Origin: Deinococcus piscis
GTDB lineage: Bacteria > Deinococcota > Deinococci > Deinococcales > Deinococcaceae
Length of the DNA: 14,918 nt
Assembly (NCBI RefSeq): GCF_014653275.1
Contig: NZ_BNAL01000044.1
Span: forward strand, 1 to 14,918
Direction of reading: 5' to 3'
How positions within the stretch are numbered: position 1 is the first letter of the stretch; each line of letters begins with the position of its first letter. Shown piece after piece: positions 7,506 through 14,918 of this stretch. A program made the translations under genes and the position numbers. Below the pieces are notes generated by a model that was given only the letters and a program-made list of their open reading frames with translations, had not been told where the DNA came from and did not search any database.

Positions 7506-8123
7506 TCAGAGGCGAATCAGGAAAGCCGCGCCGCCGTAGCTGACCGGCTGCCCTTCGTCGCGGAAATGCAGGGTCAGGTGGTCGTCCAGGCCCCAGCCGG
7601 TGCGCACCTGGCGCTCACGCAGCTGGCGGTGCAGGGTGGCCGCGCCGCCCCACTCGGCAAAGTGAACGCCCAGCAGTGTACCCGGCAGCAGGCCCAGGCC
7701 AGGGCAAAAGCGGTCCGGCTCTCCGCTGTCCGCGCCAGGAATCAGGCACTGTTCCATCGCCAGCAGCGCCCCCGCCGACAGGCCCGCATAGGGCACACCA
7801 GACTGATAGCGGGCACGGATGAGCTCATGCAGTGGGCCGCTGCCGTACAGCCGATGATACTGGGCGGTGTCGCCGCCTGCCACGAAAATGGCCGAAGCGT
7901 CGTCAATCGCGGCAGCGGCTTGGTCAGTGTCCAGCTCACCCCCAGCCGGCGGAGCGATGAAGTCCACCCGGCACTCCGGCCACCGCTGCCGGTACAGCGC
8001 CGCATGCCGCTCGCTGGGCGCGTAAGACAGCACAGCCACGCGCTCCCCACAGACCTCCAGCCAGGGCTTCGTGAAAGCGTCCAGGGCCTCCATCCCGCCC
8101 AGCAAGAACAGCTGACGCGGCAT
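7506..8123 (-). CDS. Peptidase S51 family (dipeptidase E / cyanophycinase-like) protein
   Basis: A 205-residue protein of the S51 serine peptidase fold. It starts MPRQLFLLGG, the usual first strand, and has VAGGDTAQYHRL (81-92) and the nucleophile elbow YAGLSAGAL (112-120, Ser116). A His-containing segment follows (GVHFAEWGG, His154) where the family has its catalytic His. S51 enzymes include aspartyl dipeptidase and cyanophycinase; the length is nearer to dipeptidase E. The ATG at 8123 shares its A with the nurA TGA (TGATG), indicating translational coupling; the longer frame to 8282 lies inside nurA and is rejected. herA follows after 32 nt. The link to DNA-end processing is unexplained, and the substrate is unknown. 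Confidence 0.87.
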   Translation of the reverse strand: MPRQLFLLGGMEALDAFTKPWLEVCGERVAVLSYAPSERHAALYRQRWPECRVDFIAPPAGGELDTDQAAAAIDDASAIFVAGGDTAQYHRLYGSGPLHELIRARYQSGVPYAGLSAGALLAMEQCLIPGADSGEPDRFCPGLGLLPGTLLGVHFAEWGGAATLHRQLRERQVRTGWGLDDHLTLHFRDEGQPVSYGGAAFLIRL

Positions 8124-9181
8124 CAGGCGCGGGCGCGTTGCCCAGCCAGGTGGGCACGGATACGGCGGGTGACCAGCTCGGCGTTGCCCAGGCGGCGGCC
8201 CATTTCCTGCTCCAGCGCAGCAGTGGGCACCAGGTTCTGTGGGGCGCGGCCATCCTTGTGGGGCACGCTGCCCAGGCGGCACAACAGCGTGCCCGACAGG
8301 TCGGCAATGTCACGCACAGCGCGGGGCACAAAATCCACGTCTTCGGGTGCGTGCATTTCCAGCCGCATGACCCCGGCCAGCGGGTGCTGATAGAACTCGG
8401 CTTCGGCTAGGCGCACGAACCACGTAAAGCGCTGCTCACGGCCCGAAGCCTGCCCGCCGCCTGCGCTGGCCCCCTCACCCGTATCGCCCACCGTAAAGCG
8501 CAAGATAGGCGTGCGCTCGCCGCATTTCAGATCGCGCAGCAGCGGGTTGCGGTCTGCGCCGAGGTAATCGGTGTGCAGGCTTTTGATGTACCCCAGCACG
8601 GCGCGGCCCTGCTCGCCCACCCGCACCGGGCCGTCTTGCAGCACCAGCGTGTCGGGCGACATGTCCGGGTCTTCCTCGTCCAGCGGCAAGGCAGAGGCCA
8701 GTGCCGAAGCCAGCGCCCGCTCGGCGTCCAGCATCGCCTTTTGGATGGCGGCCTGGGCGCCCAGCACATCAGTGCCCCGGAAACGCAGCGGGTCATAAAT
8801 CAGGCGGCCCGTCTGGGGGTTTTTGGGAATCAGCTCTTCGGCGCTCAGGCGCAGGTCGCCGCTGTGGGCCAGCAGCCGCCGCGCCTCTACCCCATGAAAC
8901 CGGGCCTGGCGGGTGCCGTGCGGGCACAGGTCCACCGCGCCCACCGCGTAGGCCCCAAAGCCCGCCACGCTCAGCTCCTGCGCGTCATCTTCCAGCAGCA
9001 GCCGGGCTTCCATGCGGGGCTTGCCGTCCACCACCAGCACCCGGCGCAGGCTGGAGGGCAGGGGCCGGGGAGCGATGGCCCGCCACGTGCCTTCCACATC
9101 AAACACATTGCCCCTGAACGGGGTCAGCGTGAGCTGAGCGCTGTGGGTGTCCACCGGCCAGGGGTCCAGACGAATACGCAT
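8123..9181 (-). CDS. nurA: NurA 5'-3' nuclease
   Basis: A 352-residue NurA-domain nuclease, the partner of HerA in DNA end resection. The N-terminal catalytic strand VVDGKPRMEARL (50-61) carries the metal-binding Asp52 and Glu58. The central motif is LVLQDGPVR (179-187, Asp183), followed by GYIKSLHTDYL (197-207). A C-terminal PHKDGRAPQNLVP block resembles the final NurA motif. Residues around 240-252 form a Gly/Ala/Ser-rich insertion. The ATG at 9181 is preceded, with no Shine-Dalgarno, by a TACACT -10 that ends 7 nt upstream, so it is probably leaderless and the first gene of nurA-S51-herA. Its TGA overlaps the peptidase ATG by one base. Confidence 0.9.
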   Translation of the reverse strand: MRIRLDPWPVDTHSAQLTLTPFRGNVFDVEGTWRAIAPRPLPSSLRRVLVVDGKPRMEARLLLEDDAQELSVAGFGAYAVGAVDLCPHGTRQARFHGVEARRLLAHSGDLRLSAEELIPKNPQTGRLIYDPLRFRGTDVLGAQAAIQKAMLDAERALASALASALPLDEEDPDMSPDTLVLQDGPVRVGEQGRAVLGYIKSLHTDYLGADRNPLLRDLKCGERTPILRFTVGDTGEGASAGGGQASGREQRFTWFVRLAEAEFYQHPLAGVMRLEMHAPEDVDFVPRAVRDIADLSGTLLCRLGSVPHKDGRAPQNLVPTAALEQEMGRRLGNAELVTRRIRAHLAGQRARA

Positions 9182-9188
9182 AAGCGGC

Positions 9189-9194
9189 AGTGTA
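9189..9194 (-). promoter_or_regulatory. -10 element of the nurA-S51-herA operon
   Basis: The minus strand reads TACACT, ending 7 nt before the nurA ATG, with GCCGCTT between and no Shine-Dalgarno. This fits leaderless initiation. I see no -35 consensus at 16-18 nt. Confidence 0.5.
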
Positions 9195-9218
9195 GCGCGG
9201 AAAAGTCTGTCTGGGACG

Positions 9219-9284
9219 TAATACGCTCATGACATAATACGACCTCATTATTCTGGACCTTGCTGGCTCCACTTTGAAGTGAGC
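9219..9284. repeat. Repeats in the nurA-bdhA intergenic region
   Basis: The 172-nt divergent intergenic region (9182-9353) holds no gene I can support and is much more AT-rich than its surroundings. It contains a direct repeat TAATACG at 9219-9225 and 9235-9241 (16 bp apart, each followed by a CTCAT), and a stem at 9266-9284 (GCTC-CACTT paired with AAGTG-AGC, one bulged C). A TGACATAA octamer lies at 9230-9237. These are candidate regulator sites for either flanking operon. Confidence 0.35.
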
Positions 9285-9314
9285 ATCGTTGCTGGGCACT
9301 TGCTGCCCTACGAA

Positions 9315-9343
9315 TTTACACAGCCTAAACTATGAATTATAAT
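9315..9343 (+). promoter_or_regulatory. Near-consensus sigma-70 promoter of the 3-hydroxybutyrate genes
   Basis: TTTACA at 9315-9320 (5 of 6 to TTGACA) and a perfect TATAAT at 9338-9343 are separated by exactly 17 bp. The bdhA ATG is 10 nt after the -10, leaving a leader of only a few bases. This is the best promoter in the window. A 14-bp palindrome covers the -10, so strong repression is plausible. Confidence 0.8.
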
Positions 9344-9346
9344 TCA
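9333..9346. promoter_or_regulatory. 14-bp perfect palindrome over the -10 (candidate operator)
   Basis: TGAATTATAATTCA is perfectly self-complementary and encloses the whole TATAAT box. A repressor bound here would block initiation. Its identity is unknown; no regulator gene lies in the window. Confidence 0.5.
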
Positions 9347-9353
9347 AAATCTC

Positions 9354-10121
9354 ATGAACATTCCAGAACAGAGGGTTGCGCTGGTCACCGGCGCAGCAAG
9401 TGGTATTGGGCTCGCCATAGCGCGCCGGTTGCAACAAGACGGGCTGCGTGTGGCGGCCCTGGACCTCGAACGGCCCGGTGCACGCGCCGCCGTAGAAGAC
9501 GCCGGGCTGACCTTCATCCCCGCCGACCTATCCAAGCGTGAGGACTGCTTGGCCGCCGTTGAGCAGACGGTAGCAACCCTCGGTAGCCTGGATGTGCTGG
9601 TTAACAATGCTGGATTTCAGCATATTGATGCTATACGTGACTTTCCTGAAGACACCTGGGACACCATGCTCAGGGTGATGCTGACCGCGCCCTTTTTGCT
9701 GAGCAAATATGCCTGGGATCACCTCACCCGCAGCGGCCAGGGCCGCATCATCAATGTGGCGAGCATTCACGGACATGTCGCCAGCCCCTTCAAGAGCGCC
9801 TACATCAGCGCCAAGCATGGCCTGATCGGGCTGACCCGCACCGCCGCTCTCGAAGCTGGTGAGCAGCGCCTGACGGTCAACGCCATCTGCCCCGGCTATG
9901 TGCGCACGCCGCTGGTCGAGCATCAGATGGCAGACCAGGCGCGCACGCGCGGCATCAGCACCGAAGAAGTGGAGCAAAAAGTCATGCTGGAACCGGCGGC
10001 TATCAAGCGGCTGCTGGAGCCTGAAGACATTGCCGCCCTGGCGTCATACGTTGCCAGCCCCGCAGCGTGGGGAATGACCGGAGCCGTGCTGGACCTTGAT
10101 CTCGGCTGGACGGCGAGGTAA
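9354..10121 (+). CDS. bdhA: 3-hydroxybutyrate dehydrogenase (SDR family)
   Basis: A 255-residue short-chain dehydrogenase that oxidises 3-hydroxybutyrate to acetoacetate with NAD+. Motifs: the dinucleotide loop TGAASGIG (12-19), NNAG (84-87), catalytic Ser137, and Tyr150/Lys154 in AYISAKHG. The strings [17 protein letters not shown] (87-103), [14 protein letters not shown] and the [14 protein letters not shown] segment are characteristic of 3-hydroxybutyrate dehydrogenases. The helix that usually carries the fourth catalytic Asn reads [10 protein letters not shown], with Met at the expected position. The ATG at 9354 follows a strong promoter and gives the usual short N-terminus. The next gene starts 3 nt after its stop. 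Context with a permease and scoAB makes the substrate assignment firm. Confidence 0.93.
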   Translation: MNIPEQRVALVTGAASGIGLAIARRLQQDGLRVAALDLERPGARAAVEDAGLTFIPADLSKREDCLAAVEQTVATLGSLDVLVNNAGFQHIDAIRDFPEDTWDTMLRVMLTAPFLLSKYAWDHLTRSGQGRIINVASIHGHVASPFKSAYISAKHGLIGLTRTAALEAGEQRLTVNAICPGYVRTPLVEHQMADQARTRGISTEEVEQKVMLEPAAIKRLLEPEDIAALASYVASPAAWGMTGAVLDLDLGWTAR

Positions 10122-10124
10122 GCC

Positions 10125-11519
10125 ATGCTCGGACTTCTTGGCATCATTCTTTCGCTGGCTGGCCTGATTTACTTCGCTTACCGGGGTTACTCGGTGCTGT
10201 TTTTGGCCCCGTTGATGGCCCTGGTGGCTGTCGTCTTCTCCGGGGTGCTGAGCGCTGAGCTGTTTGGCACCTATACCCAGATTTTTATGCAGGGTCTGGG
10301 CCGCTACCTGATTCAGTTTTTCCCGATTTTCCTGCTGGGAGCCATTTTCGGCAAGGTGATGGCCGACAGCGGCGCTGCCGAAACCATCGCCCGCACTGTG
10401 GTAGACCGGCTGGGCGCAGCGCGGGCCATTGCCGCCGTGGTGCTATCCTGCGCCATTTTGACCTACGGCGGGGTATCGCTGTTCGTGGTGGCTTTTGCCG
10501 TCTTTCCAATTGCGGTTTCCCTGTTCCGCGCCGCCGACATTCCCCGCCGCCTTATTCCAGCGGCCATCGCACTAGGGTCGTTTACCTTTACCATGACGGC
10601 CCTGCCCGGCACGCCCGCCATCCAAAACGCCATTCCGTCTGCCTTTTTTGGCACGGACACCTTTGCCGCGCCTGGCCTGGGCCTGATTGCCGCCGCCATG
10701 ATGCTGTTTGGGGGGCTGTTCTGGTTGCAGCGCCGGGCTGCCGCTGCCAAGGCCGCCGGAGAAGGCTATGGCCCAGCTGGTCCCACCGACGGCGAGCTGG
10801 TTCCGGAGCGGGCGCTGCCCAGCTTCGCGCTCGCCATTTTGCCGATCATCACCGTGATTGGCCTGAATTATCTGCTGTCCAAGGTCATTTTCCCCGGCAC
10901 CGACCTGAGTTTCCTGGCCGAAAAGCGCTTTGGCGAAGTCAGTCCCTCAGCCGTCACAGGCCTCTGGGCTTTGATTGGCGCTCTGACGGCGGCCATTGCC
11001 CTGGCCCTCATCACGCAGCGCCGCTATCTCAGTGACATCAGAACCTCGCTAAACGAAGGCACCATGGGGTCCTTGCTGCCCATCTTCAACACGGCGTCCG
11101 AGGTGGCCTACGGGGCCGTTATTGCATCGCTGGCAGGGTTTCTGGTGGTGCGGGACGCGGTGGTCGGCATCGCTCCGGGCAACCCACTGATCTCGCTTTC
11201 GGTGGCCATCAATACCCTGGCAGGCATCACCGGCTCGGCTTCGGGGGGCCTCAGCATCGCGCTAGATACGCTGGGCAGCACCTACCTCGAACGCGCACAG
11301 GCCATCGGCATCAGCCCAGAACTGCTGCACCGCGTCGCCACCATCTCTTCAGGCGGCTTCGACGTGCTGCCGCACAACGGCGCTGTGGTCACCCTGCTGG
11401 CCATTACGGGCCTGACCCACGCCAAGTCTTATCTGGATATTTTCGTGGTGGCTGCCATTATCCCGGTGATTGCCCTGATTACCGTGATCGTTCTAGGAAG
11501 CACCCTGGGCACTTTCTAA
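10125..11519 (+). CDS. GntP-family permease, probable 3-hydroxybutyrate/acetoacetate transporter
   Basis: A 464-residue polytopic membrane protein of the gluconate-permease (GntP) family, with about a dozen hydrophobic segments, starting MLGLLGIILSLAGLIYFAYRG-like. Typical family blocks include TMTALPGTPAIQNAIP in the middle and GGLSIALDTLGSTYL plus RVATISSGGFDVLPHNG near the C-terminus. The ATG lies 3 nt after the dehydrogenase TAA, so the two are one transcript, with GAGGT at the junction as a possible Shine-Dalgarno. The same combination (GntP permease, scoA, scoB, 3-hydroxybutyrate dehydrogenase) is known from the Bacillus subtilis yxjC-scoAB-yxjF cluster. Substrate is therefore inferred as a short hydroxy- or keto-acid, not gluconate. 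Confidence 0.88.
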   Translation: MLGLLGIILSLAGLIYFAYRGYSVLFLAPLMALVAVVFSGVLSAELFGTYTQIFMQGLGRYLIQFFPIFLLGAIFGKVMADSGAAETIARTVVDRLGAARAIAAVVLSCAILTYGGVSLFVVAFAVFPIAVSLFRAADIPRRLIPAAIALGSFTFTMTALPGTPAIQNAIPSAFFGTDTFAAPGLGLIAAAMMLFGGLFWLQRRAAAAKAAGEGYGPAGPTDGELVPERALPSFALAILPIITVIGLNYLLSKVIFPGTDLSFLAEKRFGEVSPSAVTGLWALIGALTAAIALALITQRRYLSDIRTSLNEGTMGSLLPIFNTASEVAYGAVIASLAGFLVVRDAVVGIAPGNPLISLSVAINTLAGITGSASGGLSIALDTLGSTYLERAQAIGISPELLHRVATISSGGFDVLPHNGAVVTLLAITGLTHAKSYLDIFVVAAIIPVIALITVIVLGSTLGTF

Positions 11520-11597
11520 AAGAAGAACAGGCTTGTGTATCCAGAACTCGGAATGCACATGGCCTGCTCACAGTCAAGAAGAGCGCCACACTTTTAT

Positions 11598-11608
11598 TTC
11601 AAATTGAA
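11598..11608. promoter_or_regulatory. 11-bp inverted repeat over the scoA -35 (candidate operator)
   Basis: TTCAA-A-TTGAA overlaps the putative -35 (11604-11609). The flanking ATTTCAAATT (11596-11605) resembles AATTCAAAAT (9341-9350) beside the bdhA -10, 8 of 10 matching, which hints at one regulator for both promoters. Confidence 0.4.
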
Positions 11609-11632
11609 CTTTTTCGCAGAAAAGGATAGCGT
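11604..11632 (+). promoter_or_regulatory. Probable promoter of scoAB
   Basis: TTGAAC (11604-11609) and TAGCGT (11627-11632, TANNNT type) are separated by 17 bp, with the scoA ATG 9 nt downstream and no strong Shine-Dalgarno. The 122-nt gap after the permease stop (11520-11641) contains no gene and no convincing terminator, so read-through from bdhA is also possible. Confidence 0.4.
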
Positions 11633-11641
11633 GGGTGACAC

Positions 11642-12981
<1,340 letters not shown>

Positions 12982-12988
12982 GCTCCGG

Positions 12989-13870
12989 ATGAAGGCGAAA
13001 GAGGGTCAGAGTGCAGCCATGTGCCGTCTATGGCCCCTCATCATGCTGCCCGTTGGCTACGTCGCGGCCTGGTTCGTGTTCGGATTGCCTGTACTGCCCT
13101 TGGCATTGCTGCTGGCCGGAGTGATGCTGGGACTCGCCTACGCGGAAGGGCGTGCTTCAGGCGTGAGGGAACTGGTGAGACTGGTCCTGTGCTTGGTCGG
13201 CACGCTGGGCCTTGCAAGTAGCCTATATGCCGCCGCACTGAGGTTTAAACCCCACTCCGGCTTTGAGTGGGCGCATATTGTCTTGCCACTGGCTGCTTTG
13301 GGCGCAGGGCTGTCTTTGCTGCTGCTGCGGTTGGTCCGCCGTTCGCTGCGCCGGTGGGACCATATCCTGCACACTCCCATTACACCCTGGACCCTGCTGG
13401 TGGGCGCCTTGACCTTCGCCTTTTCCCCAGCAGTGCGGGTGGACTGCCGGGGCCTGCAAAGCGACGACTTCCTTAGCTTCAGCAGTGACTTTCAAGACAG
13501 TTTGTCTGGGCCGCGCTGGGTGAAGCACCCGGAACAACTTCCGGGCCAATCCGAACTGCCCAAGGATTTTGTGGTGGCAGAGGTGAGGGCGGGCGTGGTG
13601 GGATGCCAGCGGACGCCCTTTTCTTTGGAGCCAGTACACCCCATGTTGCTGGTTCACCTGACGGACAAGGTGCAGCCGGGGATGACCACTTATGCCGCTG
13701 CCTTTGGGCTGAGCGACCACCGCAAGCTGACCCCCTGGATCAGGGTGCAGGATTCTCCTTTCTCCATCTCTTCCCAAGCAGGTTGGACTTACCGCGTCCC
13801 AGGCTGGAACGTGTCCCCCTCCTATGCCCACCTGCCCCCCGAACTGGCCGCACACTCGACAGGGCGCTAG
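12989..13870 (+). CDS. Hypothetical membrane protein with C-terminal extracytoplasmic domain
   Basis: I do not recognise this 293-residue protein. The N-terminal half has about five hydrophobic segments (roughly 14-32, 33-52, 62-83, 96-114 and 132-147), with a basic patch RLVRRSLRR (114-122) between the fourth and fifth. The remaining ~145 residues are soluble, contain C153 and C206 (a possible disulphide), and are probably outside the cell. The ATG at 12989 is 7 nt after scoB, but a second ATG at 13019 (MCRLWPLIML) has a better GAGGGT upstream and begins directly at the first helix, so the start is uncertain. The P450 gene starts 9 nt downstream, so the two may be co-transcribed. No function is proposed. 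Confidence 0.65.
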   Translation: MKAKEGQSAAMCRLWPLIMLPVGYVAAWFVFGLPVLPLALLLAGVMLGLAYAEGRASGVRELVRLVLCLVGTLGLASSLYAAALRFKPHSGFEWAHIVLPLAALGAGLSLLLLRLVRRSLRRWDHILHTPITPWTLLVGALTFAFSPAVRVDCRGLQSDDFLSFSSDFQDSLSGPRWVKHPEQLPGQSELPKDFVVAEVRAGVVGCQRTPFSLEPVHPMLLVHLTDKVQPGMTTYAAAFGLSDHRKLTPWIRVQDSPFSISSQAGWTYRVPGWNVSPSYAHLPPELAAHSTGR

Positions 13871-13879
13871 CCTGAGCGG

Positions 13880-14872
13880 GTGCCTCTCCCCCACCCGCCC
13901 CTGAACCCCTACGTGCCACAGGCACTGGGCCACCTGCCGGAGTGGGGCGCCGCACCGCTGCCACTGCTGGACGCAGGAGCAGCAGCGGCCCGCGCTGAGG
14001 GGCTGGACGTGTTCGCCTTGCAGCTGGGCCAGCCTGCCGTGGTCGGCTTCTCGCCCGAGTGGAACCGCGCCCTGCTGAGCGACCTCTCCACTTTCCGCAG
14101 CCGGGGCAGCTTCTCTAGCCTGGTGCCATACCTGAACGGCGGCGTCATCGTGACCGATACGCCGGAACACGCGCAGCGGCGGGGAACGCTGAACCCCGGA
14201 TTTTCACGGGCGGCCCTAAGTGGGCTGACGGCTGCTCTCCGCCAGAGTCTCCCCCACTTTCCAGCTGGCCCCACCGACGCCCTCGCCTGGGCCGACGAGA
14301 CCGTGCGCCATTTGCTCAATGTGGCTTATTTTGCTGGTGAGTTCGACGATGCGCTGCTGTCCCGCTTCCTGGGCCCACTGCGAAGGCCCTTTCCGGCACC
14401 GATGCTGCCGCGCCCGGCCACCCTGGCCGCTGTACGCCGCGAACTGCTGCGCCTGGGCCGCACCCGCAGCAAGCACCCCCGGCCCGACCTGCTCAGCACA
14501 CTGATTCGGCAGCCCGGCTGGATGGAAGACGCCCGTGTGTCGCTGGCCGCTGCCCACGACACCACCACCCATGCCCTGGCCTACGCCGTATGGGAGCTGG
14601 CCCAAGCTCCGCAGTGGCACACGCCAGAGCAGCATCCGGCAGTCATCAAGGAAGTGCTGCGGCTGTATCCACCCGGCTGGATGGGCAGCCGCCGCCTCCG
14701 CCGTGACCTGGCCTGGCGCGGACGCACCCTGCCTGCTGGGACCCTGGCGCTCTACTCCACTTATCTGACCCACCGCGACCCGGCGCTGTGGGCGGACCCG
14801 AACACCTTCAGGCCAGAGCGCTGGGCGCACAAGCCCCCAGCCTGGGCCTATCTAAGTAGCTTCCGGGTGTAG
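13880..14872 (+). pseudogene. Cytochrome P450, truncated before the haem-ligand loop
   Basis: A 330-residue remnant of a cytochrome P450 monooxygenase. It has the C-helix region HAQRRGTLNPGF (97-108), an I-helix oxygen-activation motif AAHDTTTHALAY (224-235), the K-helix ExxR (E258-R261 in EVLRLYPP) and the PERF-like PERW (312-315). The expected next block, a Phe-Gly-Gly-Gly-x-Arg-x-Cys-x-Gly haem-binding loop followed by the L helix, is missing. After AWAYL (321-325) the sequence becomes SSFRV and stops. Without the Cys ligand it cannot bind haem normally. No other frame in the remaining 46 nt restores the loop. The start is GTG at 13880 with only weak GAGCGG upstream. The break looks like an insertion at about 14851. 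Confidence 0.82.
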
Positions 14873-14918
14873 ACTAAGTCATCAGACGACTTGACCCCCA
14901 ACTGACTCCTGAAGACGA
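14852..14918. mobile_element. Possible end of an insertion element interrupting the P450 gene
   Basis: P450 homology is lost abruptly here. The junction reads CTAA (14852-14855), which fits the YTAR target of some IS5-family elements. A 17-nt near-palindrome at 14876-14892 (AAGTC arms, one mismatch) lies just inside. On the minus strand a frame is open from the window edge to a TAG at 14848-14850, ending in SDDLVYTRKLLR, which could be a transposase C-terminus. No terminal repeat or transposase can be confirmed because the window ends. Confidence 0.35.
14876..14892. repeat. 17-nt near-perfect palindrome
   Basis: AAGTC-ATCAGAC-GACTT pairs over seven positions with a single A-C mismatch around a central A. 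It lies just beyond the P450 break and may be a subterminal hairpin of a mobile element. Confidence 0.4.

Noticed and set aside
8124..8282. N-terminal extension of the S51 peptidase
   Set aside because: The extension lies inside nurA, is Pro/Gly-rich, and the family fold starts at the ATG at 8123.
9219..9241. Two TAATACG copies as the start of a CRISPR or iteron array
   Set aside because: Only two short copies, no further periodic repeats and no cas or replication gene nearby.
9332..9541. Plus-strand frame starting at the ATG at 9332
   Set aside because: It starts before the -10 box at 9338-9343 and overlaps bdhA in another frame; the product is Arg-rich and motif-free.
11520..11560. Terminator after the permease
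   Set aside because: Only a CAGGC/GCCTG pair with a loop of about 30 nt and no U-tract was found; too weak to call.
13223..14170. Minus-strand open frame of 315 codons across the membrane protein and P450
   Set aside because: It is antisense to two better-supported genes and has no recognisable motif or ribosome site.

Overview
The window looks like chromosomal DNA of a Deinococcus or close relative. It is GC-rich, carries a NurA/HerA DNA-end-processing pair of the Deinococcus type, and several genes have a -10 hexamer only 6-9 nt upstream of an ATG with no Shine-Dalgarno, as in the leaderless transcripts common in that genus. This assignment is inferred from gene content and style; there is no rRNA or marker gene to confirm it.

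Layout. (1) 46-822: an unrecognised, possibly incomplete protein, closed by a strong hairpin terminator (861-890). (2) 947-3501: a tight three-gene operon of a YgiB-like (DUF1190) lipoprotein, a YgiC-like ATP-grasp amidoligase of the glutathionylspermidine synthetase type, and a voltage-gated-type K+ channel. This is the most system-like, least characterised part of the window. (3) 3525-4397 (-): an EamA/DMT permease. 4499-5059 (-): an RBBP9/YdeN-type serine hydrolase, divergent from a DinB/YfiT-fold protein (5127-5624, +). (4) 5638-9181 (-): nurA, an S51 peptidase, then herA, transcribed in that order. NurA (nuclease) and HerA (hexameric translocase) work together in DNA end resection; a peptidase gene between them is odd. 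(5) 9354-12981 (+): a ketone-body catabolic cluster of 3-hydroxybutyrate dehydrogenase, a GntP permease, and both subunits of succinyl-CoA:3-ketoacid CoA transferase. Together they would import 3-hydroxybutyrate, oxidise it to acetoacetate and activate that to acetoacetyl-CoA. A near-consensus promoter with a 14-bp palindrome over its -10 precedes the dehydrogenase, and a second promoter with an inverted repeat precedes scoA. (6) 12989-13870 (+): an unrecognised membrane protein. 13880-14872 (+): a cytochrome P450 that stops just before the haem-cysteine loop, apparently cut by foreign DNA at the right edge of the window.

No tRNA, rRNA or CRISPR array was seen. The only hint of a mobile element is the P450 break at about 14851.
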